From Serripes groenlandicus (lineage: Eukaryota; Mollusca; Bivalvia; Cardiida; Cardiidae), in the NCBI GenBank assembly GCA_031761405.1, contig JASEVX010000011.1:38233700-38297699 (forward strand): a DNA stretch of 64,000 bases, written 5' to 3'. Positions 23,751 to 35,315 of the stretch are shown here, piece by piece. Position 1 is the stretch's first letter; each line of letters opens with the position of its first letter. The translations under genes were made by a program, and so were the position numbers. The notes beneath the pieces are model-generated. The model saw only the letters and a program-made list of their open reading frames with translations, did not search any database and was not told the origin of the DNA.

Positions 23751-24315
23751 TTATTTGACCATAGTTTCACGAAACGGACCTGCGAATGTTTCAAAAATAA
23801 AAGGCAATTAGAAAATTCCAAGAACTACAATAATTACCCCCGTTGGCCATTTTGACAAAATAGATAAGCATAACTAAATATTATTTTAAGAGATATTTGG
23901 CAGTTATGAAAGACAAGTGAATCTGAGTTTTTGTAAACCATGTTTAGTTGATTATCGTGTTGTATATGCTTATTCTTGCTTCTTGATTTCATCATCATTG
24001 TACATGTAGTTCCTAAATGATATTATATCTGATCTTTCTCCTTTTATATACGCAGTTTGTCTATCCAGATGGCCGATAGGGCAAATAAGTATTGTAATTC
24101 TTGAAACTATGTACTAAGATCAAATGCCATACATCCATAGTCGGTACTGGATTCGTACCATTCATCAGACGATTGATTGGTTGGTGTGTTAAGCCGCTTT
24201 CAACAATTGTTCAGTTATATCAGTTAGAACACCACTTGTATTTACAGAATTTCCGACCTTATCCTCATATTGATATCTTTCCTACGGTTAATTTCCCTTT
24301 TGGTTCAGTTCTTAC

Positions 24316-24456
24316 CGTTGCTACTTCGTCATCGCCGATAACAGTCGTATCGTTATTCCCGGTCTGCAATACCTCAACAGTAAACGTTCCGAGATTTTCA
24401 TTCGTAGGAAATAAAATTCGCGTCAAGTATGTTCTTTCAGGTAGCTGAACTGTTAT
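24316..24456 (-). CDS. Exon 25: discoidin-like module 1, part B
   Basis: ITVQLPERTYLTRILFPTNE then FTVEVLQTGNND. The alternation ITVQL / RILFPT / FTVEV matches the central strands of F5/8C-type domains (I-x-I-x-L ... v-x-x-I ... f-x-V-x-x). Phase 0-0, 47 codons, donor GTAAGA. Confidence 0.8.
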
Positions 24457-24512
24457 CTGGAAAGGTAAATACATGCATCAGTATATGTCGCGGTCTGAAC
24501 TTGTACACATTT

Positions 24513-24583
24513 GGTTAGCTCAGTCGGAAGAGTAATCGCCCTGAAAGAGAGAGGTCCCAGGTTTGAGCCCCGGTCTGGTTGCA
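24513..24583 (+). mobile_element. tRNA-like SINE head, copy 1
   Basis: GGTTAGCTCAGTCGGAAGAG supplies an A-box and CCAGGTTTGAGCCCCGG a B-box at tRNA-like spacing. The cloverleaf is imperfect, so this is a tRNA-derived SINE head, not a functional tRNA gene. Confidence 0.65.
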
Positions 24584-24768
24584 TGTTTACCTCTCCTAGT
24601 GACATTTGCGTCTAAAAAGGGACCGTGAGAGCTTTGCTTGGTCAGTCTTACAGCGCTTGCACTGTGATTTATGACATATCCTTGGCACTGGACTTCGGAA
24701 ATTAGAGGAAGCAGGGGTGTATGTCGCATTCTGAACATATACCCAATTGGAGAAATTACATGTAAGCG

Positions 24769-24842
24769 GCCCGGTTAGCTCTGTCGGTAGAGTACTCGAC
24801 TTGAAAGCGAGGGTCACGAGTTCGAGCCCTGGACTGGCTGCA
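24769..24842 (+). mobile_element. tRNA-like SINE head, copy 2
   Basis: GGTTAGCTCTGTCGGTAGAG (A-box) and ACGAGTTCGAGCCCTGG (B-box). The loop between would present a TGA anticodon but there is no long variable arm as in real tRNA-Ser. About 256 bp downstream of copy 1, both in the same orientation. Confidence 0.65.
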
Positions 24843-25174
24843 AGTTTTGTTCTCCTTGTGACATATATACCAAATTAATTATAGTCATTTTCGTGTCACA
24901 CTTGTCATGGAAGTGTACGAAGAAAGCGTAGATTATGTTTTATTACTGTACACAAATAAATATGGAAGACATATATAAATAGGAGTTAGCTTTCGTAGCA
25001 CCGTAGCATATTATTTGTCTTCTGACCCGTTGTGCCAGGTTAAATTATAGGTCAGATCGAATTATGGTAAGGAAAACTGAAAGCCGTGATATAATTGAAA
25101 ATCTGTTCGATACAGCGCGAAACGTAATTCCAACAACCATGCTTCTTTAGTACGTTTAACTGTGTCTCGTCTAG

Positions 25175-25330
25175 AGCGATTTCTCATCTTGCCACAATGA
25201 TACAAAAGTCGTCTGTTACATAGGCGTCAACATGCATCTGCATATTGGAAAGGGTTAATTACACACCTTCAGTGTATCGAACATGACCTCCAGGGGAACA
25301 CCATCATTTCGATAGACTTGCCGCGAGGTA
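25175..25330 (-). pseudogene. Partial duplicate of exon 24 and its donor flank
   Basis: Minus strand: the exon end GAGGTCATGTTCGATACACT then GAAG and GTGTGTAATT reproduce the last about 35 bp of exon 24 and its donor, preceded by AAGTCTATCGAAATGATGG, a shortened version of the exon middle. The intron side is duplicated too (GAGCGATTTCTCATCTTGCC). It lacks the 5' half and an acceptor. Confidence 0.8.
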
Positions 25331-25739
25331 TACTGTTCGATACAGTGCAAACTGCAATTCCAACAACAATACTCCTTAAGTTCTTTTAACAGTTTCCCAC
25401 ATAGAGCATATATGCAGCAGATGAAATAATTCCAGACCCTTTTGCCTTTAGATAATTGTTAAACTATGTATAAATAGGTATAATTGTATTATTATATAAC
25501 CTATAAATAGACGCTTTTTCATTGGCTAAAAAGTAACTTTTTAGAAAAAAAAATCTGATATGCACCAGTTTTATAAATAGTAACAGGGGAAGACCGGGGA
25601 ATCCCATGAGCCGCCTATTAATATCCTTCGCCTTTATCCGTACGCTACGGCATTTTCCGAGGCGCTTTCCGAATGACCACGGAAACTTCCGAAGCTCGTT
25701 TGGATGATCATGACAATATGATAAATTGAGAGTTATATA

Positions 25740-25850
25740 ATAAAACAGTAATGGGCTTTTCAGCTGTTATACATGATGTTGATATGTACCAAACAATTTT
25801 TGAGTGCATATCACATCATGTATAACAGCTGAAAAGTCCATAATTGTATA
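25740..25850. repeat. Palindrome with about 38-bp arms
   Basis: GGGCTTTTCAGCTGTTATAC / ATGATGTTGATATG pairs with CATATCACATCATGTATAAC / AGCTGAAAAGTCC. Stem-loop or MITE centre. Confidence 0.85.
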
Positions 25851-26016
25851 ATATTACATGTTATTTTGGTAATAAAATTTGTTTAAACAAAATATTGTGA
25901 TAAATATAGAACTTTTTCGTTTAGAGCGATTTCTCATCTTGCCACAATGATACACACGTCGACTGTTTCATAGGCGTCAACATGCGTCTGCATATTGGAA
26001 AGGGTTAATTACACAC

Positions 26017-26189
26017 CTTCAGTGTATCGGACATGACCTCCAGAGGAAGATCATCAACTGCGCCCGAATATCTGATATTCCCTTTTGATAGACTTGCTGC
26101 GGCATCATCTAGTGTGATGGCATCAACAGGCACAGCACCCAAGGTCTCGTTCATCACGTCAATCTCCACACAAGGTGTCGAGGGCGTAC
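26017..26189 (-). CDS. Exon 24: discoidin-like module 1, part A
   Basis: STPSTPCVEIDVMNETLGAV, then acidic and hydrophobic residues to LPLEVMSDTLK. The opening Cys after a Pro/Thr linker, and the later matching exons that end with Cys, suggest the N-terminal part of a galactose-binding-like (discoidin/F5-8C) fold. Family assignment is by pattern only. Phase 1 in, 0 out, donor GTGTGT. A partial copy of this exon lies at 25261-25330. Confidence 0.8.
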
Positions 26190-26526
26190 CTGAAGTAATG
26201 TGAATAATATAATTATTACAATGTATGCACACTGACTTAAATAAAACAAGGAAAAACGCATGTATATATGCCGCTTTCAATTATAATCTTTCAGTTATAT
26301 CCCGGCGCGTCAGTTGTACTGGTAACACTACAATCGCTGCTCATATTCTTAGTGAATGGCTATATACAGCGTTCCTTGTTTTATTTTATCATTTGGGTCT
26401 CGGCGGCTAGATTAATCCTACTCATGTACTTCGTAACTTAATGCTATTCAACAGTTGTTATCAACACATACATGCCAAAGGCTTGCTATTCAGATTGTAC
26501 ATGTAAGCTAAATGTTAGAGGATAAA

Positions 26527-26774
26527 TCGAGGGCTTGGCGTGAAACGGTTGTAACTAAAAACCTATTTTGAAAACCCTGGTTTAGGGGCAATTTTGACCC
26601 CTTTGTAAACAATTCAAATTTATGTGCCATTGCTCAGAACGAGCAATGGCACCTACATTTTCATTGTTTACCATGACAAATGTTTTAACGCTTATAAAGA
26701 CTTCATGGCGAGGTGATTAACCTTGGTAATTAAATACCAATTTAAGTTACAACCGTTTCACGCCAAGCCCTCGA
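26527..26774. mobile_element. TIR element family C, copy 1 (about 247 bp)
   Basis: Terminal inverted repeats TCGAGGGCTTGGCGTGAAAC..GGTTGTAACT and the exact reverse complement at the right. The centre has a GTGCCATTGCTCAGAACG hairpin. A second full copy is at 46777-47022, so this is a recently active non-autonomous DNA element family. Confidence 0.93.
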
Positions 26775-27864
26775 AATGCTCCTCTGCAATCTTTGACAGC
26801 AAGCTTAGAGTTAAATATAACTGATTTATTTTACATCGATTGCGAAACATGCTTTCAGCTTATAGTAATCACGCTCAATCTCTGCTTTCTGGAGACATAA
26901 TCAGTTCTCGCACCGTTTGTGCGGAAACATCACGAAGTCACAACCCGCTCATCACGGGACTCGAACCTGGGACCATTGAAACCGGAGGCCAATGCTCTAC
27001 CTCTGCATCACTGTCTCCCACTTGACATAATTACTGGTCACTTGTCAAACAGAAAGGTTACCAGGTGTATTGCAGACTTGTCACATTGCATATTTCCAGC
27101 ATTCTATAAGAACTCTCCATTTGGTCATCTGTATTTCATATACTTTTTATGCTTTCATTTATCGAAAATGTCCACCGCTTGCCGCAATATTTTTTTAGTA
27201 GTTTGCTGGATATTTGTTGTATGTGGGAAAGCGGGAACAGAAATAGATGATTGAAATGTTAAACACATTTTAAGATTATAAATTTTAGAAGCCAACCAAC
27301 CGTGAAAACTCTGACACACTGTATTGGCTGATTTGAATATCCCCGTTATTACACGAATGACATGTGCTCAACAGTTTGGTTATTATTTAATACACATTAC
27401 TCACATACTATAAGCTTCAGATCATCGGAAGAAGATGACCTTTGAAGTAATACATGCTAGTGATTGACATTATGGATATTATATAAGATACATCTTTCAG
27501 CAATTGTTTTATTTACACAGTCATTAACTACTATAAGTTAAAGCAGCTTTTGGTTAAACCCAATAACTTCATTTAGTATCAGCTATTTGTAGTTATTTTG
27601 AAATCACGATACTTCATTTTTATATCGAATTATGATCTGATGTTCTCCTACAAATGTTTTTATGTTAATGTTTGTTTGTAAAAGACAAAATAAATGTAAA
27701 TGTATATATTTCTCAAACAAGTTATATGTCTAGCATAAACAATTGACAAAGATAAACAAATATCGACACATGCCCTCACTTGTTGAAAGAAGTGTTTTAA
27801 TTAGTAGAACATTTTTCAATTATAGGAGTTGATTAGAATATAAGTTATTTGTTTATCACAAATC
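26775..27864. other. Intronic sequence without recognised gene
   Basis: Part of intron 23. It contains a tRNA/SINE-like patch near 26935-27015 (GGGACTCGAACCTGGGACC, reverse B-box) and otherwise AT-rich unique-looking sequence. Confidence 0.55.
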
Positions 27865-29256
27865 GATCAGCCAACATAATTGTGTCTGGTGTATACATCT
27901 ATTAAAATGGTTTTACTAGATGGTGCCGGTGTTGTACCAAATTATTGTGTCTGATGTATACATATATTAAAATGGTTTTACTAGATGGTGCCGGTGTTGT
28001 ACCAAATTATTGTGTCTGGTGTATACATCTATTAATATTGTCTTACTAGATGGTGCCGGTGTTGTACCAAAATATTGTGTCTGGTGTATACATCTATATG
28101 TTAAAATGGTTTTACTAGATGGAGCCGGTGTTGTACGAACATATTGTGTCTGGTGTATATATGTACATCTATATGTTAAAATGGCTTTACTAGATGGAGC
28201 CGGTGTTGTACGAAAATATTGTGTCTGGTGTATACATTTATTAAAATGGTTTTAATAGATGGAGCCGGTGTTGTACGAATATATTGTGTCTGATTAAATA
28301 CATATATATATATATTAAAATGGTTTTACTAGATGGAGCCGGTGTTGTACGAAAATATTGTGTCTGATTAAATACATATATATATTAAAATGGTTTTACT
28401 AGATGGAGCCGGTGTTGTACCAAAATATTGTGTCTGGTGTATACATCTATTAAAATGGTTTTACTAGATGGAGCCGGTGTTGTACGAAAATATTGTGTCT
28501 GGTGTATACATCTATATGTTAAAATGGTTTTACTAGATGGAACCGGTGTTGTACCAAAATATTGTGTCTGGTGTATACATCTATTAAAATGGTTTTACTA
28601 GATGGAGCCGGTGTTGTACGAAAATATTGTGTCTGGTGTATACATCTATATGTTAAAATGGTTTTACTAGATGGAGCCGGTGTTGTATCAAAATATTGTG
28701 TCTGGTGTATACATCTATTAAAATGGTGTTACTAGATGGAGCCGGTGTTGTACGAAAATATTGTGTCTGATTAATACATTTATATGTTAAAATGGTTTTA
28801 CTAGATGGAGCCGGTGTTGTACCAAAATATTGTGTCTGGTGTATACATTTATTAAAATGGTTTTACTAGATGGAAACGGTGTTGTACCAAAATATTGTGT
28901 TTGGTGTATACATTTATTAAAATGGTTTTACTAGATGGAGCCGGTGTTGTACCAAAATATTGTGTCTGGTGTATACATTTATTAAAATGGTTTAACTAGA
29001 TGGTGCTGGTGTTGTACCAACATATTGTGTCTGGTGTATACATTTATTAAAATGGTCTTACTAGATAGTGCCGGTGTTGTACCAAAATATTGTGTCTGGT
29101 GTATACATTTATTACAATGGTTTAACTAGATGGAGCCGGTGTTGTACCAACATATTGTGTCTGGTGTATACATTTATTAAAATGTTCTTACTAGATGGTG
29201 CCGGTGTTGTACCAAAATATTGTGTCTGGTGTATACATTTATTAAAATTGACTTAC
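27865..29256. repeat. About 64-72-bp minisatellite seeded by the exon 23 donor, about 20 copies
   Basis: Each unit holds TTACTAGATGGAGCCGGTGT, TGTACCAAAATATTGTGTCT and GGTGTATACATTTATTAAAA. On the minus strand this is ACACCGGCACCATCTAGTAA, i.e. the last bases of exon 23 (ACACCAGCACCATCTA) plus its GT donor. Some units keep GTAAGA, most have GTAAAA. The array directly adjoins the real donor at 29256. Confidence 0.95.
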
Positions 29257-29388
29257 TAGATGGTGCTGGTGTTGATGTGAAGCAGTTGTCTTCGTCGGAA
29301 CCATCAGAACAATCAATTACTTCATCACATCTAGATGTACCGTTCATACACTCTAAGTTATCGCAGGTAAACATGGTAAACGCACAGG
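29257..29388 (-). CDS. Exon 23: LDLa repeat 6 and Thr/Pro tail
   Basis: CAFTMFTCDNLECMNGTSRC then VIDCSDGSDEDNC, followed by FTSTPAPSS, the start of the linker region. Phase 1-1, donor GTAAGT. The last 17 or so bases of the exon plus the donor are the seed of a 20-copy array filling the first 1.4 kb of the next intron. Confidence 0.96.
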
Positions 29389-29436
29389 CTGAAACATAAA
29401 ATATCATGTCTTAGTTCTTATTGTCAAGAACGCATC

Positions 29437-29660
29437 GGTGGTAAAGTGATAGAGCTTCCGCCTCGGTGCGGGAGGTCGCGGGTTCGATCTACGTTCGGGT
29501 CGACACCAAACACTTTAAAAGTGGTAGTAATGGCTTACCTCTTTGGGGATGCGGGGTTAGCATTACGACTGAAAGGCTGGTGTCAGGATAAATGGACCAG
29601 TAGAACTGGTAACTTACCCAAGAAAGGCCGTGCTATAACTGAACAATTGTTGAAAGCGTC
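29437..29660 (+). mobile_element. tRNA-derived SINE, copy 1
   Basis: GGTGGTAAAGTGATAGAGCT (A-box region), GTCGCGGGTTCGATCTACG (B-box), then the body ACTTTAAAAGTGGTAGTAAT, GGGGTTAGCATTACGACTGA, GGCTGGTGTCAGGATAAATG and CTGAACAATTGTTGAAAGCG. Matches 45600-45845 throughout. Confidence 0.8.
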
Positions 29661-29756
29661 GTAAAAGACCAACCAATCTTTATTATCATAATATGTTACA
29701 TGGAATAGTATGTTTTAAAGAAACAATCCGAAATGCCGCATTCATCAAGTGTTCAG

Positions 29757-29970
29757 TTATTTCACGGCTTTTGCTAGATAAGTTACCAATATTACTGATC
29801 CATTTATCTAGACAACATGAAGTCATCCATAATGCTTGTCCCACGACGAAGAGAGGCAATGGAGGAAATTCATTATTACCATTTTAAAACTACTTGCTAT
29901 GAACCGGCCAAGAATCGAACACAGAACGCGTCCTGCACCCGAAGCGGACGTTCTACCACTACAACATATG
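29757..29970 (-). mobile_element. tRNA-derived SINE (reverse)
   Basis: Minus strand has GTTGTAGTGGTAGAACGTCC, GTGTTCGATTCTTGGCC and the GGTAATAATGAATTTCC / GGTAACTTATCTAGC body. Same family as 29437. Confidence 0.7.
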
Positions 29971-30074
29971 GCCCAAGGAAAGTTCAAACAGTCTGAGAAT
30001 GCTAAAGCAACCTTGATCAAAATGTAGACTCATACATCATTATCTACTGTCATATATATCAATATATACTAATT

Positions 30075-30330
30075 AGCTAGGTCTGTTATAAACAATGATA
30101 TGGCAACATGTATTAATTAGCAGACATTTGTTATAAAAGACAGTATGTACACATTAGCAAACATTTGTTATAAAAGACGGTATGTACACATTAGCAAACA
30201 TTTGTTATAAAAGACAGTATGTACAAATTAGCAAAGTTTGTTATGCAGAATCATAAGCCAGTATGTACACATTACTTTAGTTTGATAAGTAAACGCATTA
30301 GGTGGTATGTACACATTAGGTAGCGTCTGT
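30075..30330. repeat. About 38-bp minisatellite
   Basis: Units with AGTATGTACACATTAGCAAA / CATTTGTTATAAAAGAC, decaying to the right. Confidence 0.8.
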
Positions 30331-30469
30331 CATGTAGAAACATAAAGAAATATGTACAAGTCACTCATATGCATTCAAAAGTCAATGTGAACACATCAGA
30401 ACGCTTTGATATATAGTCATAAGTAAAAATGTACACATTAGCAAAGTTTGATATATAGACACGTAAAAG

Positions 30470-30855
30470 TGAGATATATACACACATAAGTTCGATATAT
30501 GCACTCATACAATTGATATATACACTCATACGTGTGCAATATACACTCTTAAGTTTGATATATACACTCATAAGTTTGATATATACACTCATACATGTAG
30601 GTTTCATATATACACCCATATGTTTGATTTATGCACTCATACAATTGATATATACACTCATACGTTTGAAATATACACTCATAAGTTTGATATATACACT
30701 CATAAGTTTGATATATACACTCATAAATTTCATATATACACCCATATGTTTGATTTATTCACTCATACAATTGATATATATACTCATACGTTTGACATAT
30801 ACAAGCATACGTTTTATATATACTAATATGTTCGATATATACAAGCATACGTTTG
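30470..30855. repeat. About 20-bp minisatellite at 5' end of intron 22
   Basis: Unit GATATATACACTCATAAGTT with variants (ACAATT, ACGTTT). A higher-order block of about 120 bp is repeated. The array ends about 15 bp from the exon 22 donor. Repeat frames on both strands are not genes. Confidence 0.9.
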
Positions 30856-30869
30856 AATTACAAACTTAC

Positions 30870-30989
30870 GGCATTCTAACTCGTCCGATCCATCATTACA
30901 GTCTAGTGTTCCGTCACACCTTTGAGATGCCTCGATACATTTGTCACAATTCTCACAGATAGTTGTGTTACTATCCGGACAGGTACAGT
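30870..30989 (-). CDS. Exon 22: LDLa repeat 5 with two extra cysteines
   Basis: NCTCPDSNTTICENCDKC, then CDGTLDCNDGSDELEC. The calcium-binding half is canonical. The N-terminal half is atypical: the exon holds eight cysteines rather than six, with a CTC start and a CENCDKC cluster. Phase 1-1, donor GTAAGT. A minisatellite begins within about 15 bp of the donor. Confidence 0.93.
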
Positions 30990-30999
30990 CTGTGGAAAA

Positions 31000-33480
31000 A
31001 AACGTCCAACAATCTATGAATTTCATCTTCTTTACAATTCTTTATTCAAGAATAAAGGCCTCCGGCTCATGACCATTTATATCTTTAAATGATTCAATGA
31101 GAACAACATAATTAGGATGACTAATAATTATAGAATAGTTTTTGTCGAGATATATTTTAGATGGATACATTGTTAAATAGTGATTCGAATATAAGATAAC
31201 AACAATACTATATTCTTGTCACTTCTTAGAAGGTGATGTAATACCGATTTTAGTTTCTAGTATACCAGGCAGACAGTCATGCGTGTAGACCATCTAGTAT
31301 CTGAAGATCAAATTTAGATAGAAGACATTTGTAAATTTTATAATGATGTAGCACTTTATATCGTTTCATTCTTTCACCTCCAATGTAGTAGTTAACAGGG
31401 TATTGCGTGGTTTTTCTTTCTTTTTATTTCAAAAGACTTCTGTGGTCTACATGGAAAAATGATTTGCCAAGTATAACATGTGTGAATGTTATAATTATGT
31501 ATCACTTTAGATCTTTTCCTACTTCTCGTCAAATTAAATCGTTTCTATTTGGCGTGGTTTTCTCTCTCGATATTTTACACTTTCTCCCAATACATAGATC
31601 CAAGAACAGTATTTACCTCTCGAGGCAGTTAATATTATAATGATCTGTCGTCTATGGTATGTGGTGACGTTATATATGACATAATTTCATTTCACCCAGG
31701 CGATTGATAACATCACTGCCAGAGTATGCAGGTCTTAGCGTATCACTGTGATAATTTGTGTTGCTTCAAATGTAATAATTTGGAATAACTTAGGAAATCA
31801 CATTTGGAAACACAATGAATTAGAATAAGAAACAATTACCGTTTGTTTACGATTTTAAAATGCAATAATATGATCCATAAAATTCCTTCATACCTAATAA
31901 AGACATTTGAACTACATTAATCGTATACGAATAATTATTACATCATCTGTAGCGACCTATTCGATGGAATCATATCAAATGACAATTTTATAAAAGTGCA
32001 AACGATATGATGTAGCGATGTTCGTTTTGTTACTGATAAAAGATGCCAGTATTGCATTGCACTCTGACACTTGTTACCATGTTGGTAGCGACCTTATCGA
32101 TGGAATTCTGATATATTGATCATATCAAATGACAATTTTATACAAGTGCGAACGATATGATGTAACGATGGTCGTTTTGTTACTGATAAAAGTTGCCATT
32201 GCACTCTGACACTTGTTAACATGTTGGTTCTTTTTTCATTGATTTATGCAATAAAGTTTAGTTTATTTATCATTTTGTTACTCATGTGTGTTACTCATGT
32301 GTATTACTCATGTTAGTTCTCATTATTGTTGTAAAGTAGTGAGATATACGCAACAACGTACTAGTATTGTGAATTGTGGTTGTTATTTGATGTTATATTT
32401 GGTAGTAATTAGACACATAGAGCCTTTTAATTTAAAATTGTCTTATAATTAGGGTTATCATACTGACATGAAGTCATCATATGCGATACGATTTATCCTT
32501 TGATATTAAAGGTCGCATTACATTATAATCAATATGTTAATATCTTTCACGTATCCACGTATCCATCATCAAATGTAATACGGGTAAACGATGTTTTCCG
32601 TCAATAGGTAATGTGTATGAACTTTGCTATACCGTCTTTCCAAAAATTGTGTCCAGAGTGGATTGTTCGATGCAGTCACGATTCTAGAGGAAACAGTTAA
32701 ATTTGATAATACGAACTCGATAAAGGAACGAGCACAAGTAATTTTATGTGAGATCATTTGCGTTTAATAACACTCATCGTCTATTACTAAAACGAGTCCA
32801 AATAAACATTATTAAGGGTTTTCTGACTTTCCGGAAGTTACAAATACAAATTCCTGTAATATGACGTCATTCAAGTGATGAATACATAACCAAAAAGAAA
32901 ACGACAGAAATGATAGGAAAGGATAGTTTTACTCGTCACAAATGTAGTTCCGTATATTACGGAATCGTTGCATTTGAAGTACTTTATGAAAGGCAAGTTG
33001 ATTATTTTGTGTACCTGTCATCATAATTTCATGGATTTAAAATCTTAGCCATATTTTAAAGTTAAATGATGCTTAACCTGATGATGATTTTTCTTTTCTT
33101 TGCTTAGGTCGGTAGGACTCGTACATAACTGATCGTGCTGCAAGCAAGGGGCTAACTGCAGTTAACGGGGAATTATTTACCGATCACAAGAATTAATAAA
33201 TGTTTACCCGAAATAGGTAGCACCTATACTCATATTATGTTTTGTATTTAAAGAAAAATGACAAACAGCCATGTTTGACATGTAATTTCGTGTATATTGT
33301 ATGTTTGCCATGTGTTTCATGTTTGTATTTCTGTAACATGTTGCCACATGGGTCTTCGACATATATAAGTGTAGTGTTTATTGTCACCTTTAATAATTTG
33401 ATAATTGTAAATAAATATGCTGCATGGTGGTAAAAGATATATGTCTATGTTGAAAAATGATTTGCCAAGTATAAAATAAG
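31000..33480. other. Intron 21 without recognised gene
   Basis: 2.5 kb of AT-rich sequence. The only structure seen is the two-copy repeat at 31947-32230. No exon-like conserved cysteine pattern is found between LDLa repeats 4 and 5, whose phases join directly. Confidence 0.6.
31947..32230. repeat. Two tandem copies of about 140 bp
   Basis: Each copy has TAGCGACC, CATATCAAATGACAATTTTA, CGATATGATGTA and GTTCGTTTTGTTACTGATAA, then a CACTCTGACACTTGTTA end. Confidence 0.85.
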
Positions 33481-33489
33481 ACAACGTAC

Positions 33490-33609
33490 TGCATCCTATT
33501 TCATCACTACCGTCACCGCAGTCATCGTGGCGATCACATCTCAATGAGTAGGGTAAACATTCTCCGTTCTGACATCGAAATTGTCTCGCTTCCAGACACT
33601 CTTGTATAA
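33490..33609 (-). CDS. Exon 21: LDLa repeat 4
   Basis: [21 protein letters not shown] followed by [12 protein letters not shown], a canonical LDLa repeat. Phase 1-1, donor GTACGT. A second in-frame acceptor (AAG at 33601-33602) would shorten the exon by three codons; TTTTTACCAG is preferred for its pyrimidine tract. Confidence 0.95.
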
Positions 33610-33789
33610 CTGGTAAAAATATACAATTTTAACGGTATGAAATACAATAACGTTTAACAGTTCGGTCCCATATAATGTATTACGTCGTACATGTACGTAC
33701 GAAAATTTGTCTTAAATAACCGTACAAAATCCCACCTAAAGTTACCGTACACAAACTTGTCTATCGTAACCATACAAAATGTCATCTTT

Positions 33790-33978
33790 ACTCTTTCACT
33801 GCCGAATTCCACATATTTCCATTTTGGAAATTGGACCATTCCATCTTTCGTCCAAAAAGAAATTTGGTAAAATTGAATGTATGATTGGAAAACAATGCAG
33901 ATTTCAGAAGATACACTGTCTCACCTGAATCTGCATAGTGTGCAAAAGCCTTTAATTGCCTTTGGTAGCGAAAGGGTC
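33790..33978. repeat. Foldback family H, best copy
   Basis: CTCTTTCACTGCCGAATTCC start and TTGCCTTTGGTAGCGAAAGG end are imperfect inverted repeats. ATGCAGATTTCAGAAGATAC and TCACCTGAATCTGCAT flank the centre. Confidence 0.8.
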
Positions 33979-34543
33979 AATTCATAAAGATAATGAAGGT
34001 ATTTTATGCAGCATCTGAGTTTGGGTTCAACAAAAGAGATGCCGAATACTCATTCGATTATGATTAGGTTACACTGTTTTTTACGTAAATCGAGGGTAAA
34101 TAAAGGCATTGATTCATTATCTGAAAAGTAGTAGAAGACGACCATGGTTCGTAAGATTTGTCGCAAAATCAATCATTTGCTCAAGACTCCTTTACTTGTT
34201 CATGCTCCAATACTGTCGTTCATGTACTGATTTACTTAAATGTATTCAACTTATGAACGTGTTCCTTCAGTGTACTTTTAAGACTGACACTTGCAGAAAA
34301 TAGTCAAGGCATGCGAGCAATACAGGGCGAGAGAAATACGATGTTCGACTGCTAAGGTTTGCTCATGAGACATGCTACATAAACAACATGGAACGGCATC
34401 ACTTGTAACTTTGTGTATGCCACTTGTTACTGTATTGTTTATGTCACTTAAAACATTGTGTGATATACGCCACTTGTAAATTGTATTATGAAACAAATAT
34501 CGAAAGAGGTCGGCGATAAAGGGCAGATAACTGCGATGCTTAC

Positions 34544-34666
34544 TTGTACAATTTTCCTCGTCCGACATGTCCAATGGACTACAATCAGCCTCCCCGTCAC
34601 ATCTGTACATGGAGGATATACAGATACCAGAGGCACACATGAACTCGTGCTCTTCACAAGACGGTG
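34544..34666 (-). CDS. Exon 20: LDLa repeat 3
   Basis: [20 protein letters not shown] then [14 protein letters not shown]. Six cysteines; the acidic loop is two residues longer than usual (PLDMSDEE) but keeps D and SDE. Phase 1-1, donor GTAAGC. Confidence 0.96.
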
Positions 34667-35103
34667 CTGCAATAAACAAAATATAATTTTTTATCAAATC
34701 TATGTCCATGTGTATTAACATCTCTTCTGTAGTTAGCACCACATAGTGTTTAGCCAACAAGATATACATTGTCATATAAGCTTATGTCATCATATCCCAT
34801 GTTAATTAATGTATTTTAAAGTTCTATTGCGTAGGGAATTCAATATAATAGTGTATAGCAATATTAACCACTCTTTGATTCAAGTAATCGGCACTAGGTC
34901 TCCTTAAAAGGATTAACATTTTTAAACTTCGTATTTTCAAAGAATAAATTTAACATAATAAATTTTCAAATGGATTTGACCCGATAAACACCTTGGGATA
35001 CTCAACCCTGAAGATTTCCAAACTATTATATCGATGAAATAACTTGTTATTGTCATACAAATTTACTTCCCTAGAGAATTAAACTTTCATATATATTCAA
35101 ACC

Positions 35104-35315
35104 TTGATTGGTACTTTACGCCGCTTTCAACATTTTTTCAGTTATATCACGGCGTTTCCTGGGTAAGGTACCAGTACTACTGCTCCATTTATCCATAGGA
35201 GGGCAGCCATTACTACCATTTTTAAAGTCTTTGGCATGACACGGTCTAGGATCGAACCCGCGACCTCCCGCATCCGATGCGGACAACTACAACTTCACCA
35301 CCGAGGCGGTTTTAA
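35104..35315 (-). mobile_element. tRNA-derived SINE (reverse)
   Basis: Minus strand: ACCGCCTCGGTGGTGAAGTT, then GTCGCGGGTTCGATCCTAG and a body with GACTTTAAAAATGGTAGTAA and GGTAACTTACC..CAGG-type end. Strong B-box. Confidence 0.75.

Noticed and set aside
24513..24842. Two functional tRNA genes
   Set aside because: A- and B-boxes are present but stems are imperfect and the bodies continue into SINE-like sequence, so I call tRNA-derived SINE heads.
27865..29259. Plus-strand frames with VLLDGAGVVPKYCVWCIHL repeats
   Set aside because: Read through the exon 23 donor array; short, interrupted by units of different length, and with no promoter or splice context.
30365..30962. Frames rich in IYTLI or MSVYIK repeats
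   Set aside because: Products of the 20-bp AT-rich minisatellite, open in several frames and on both strands.
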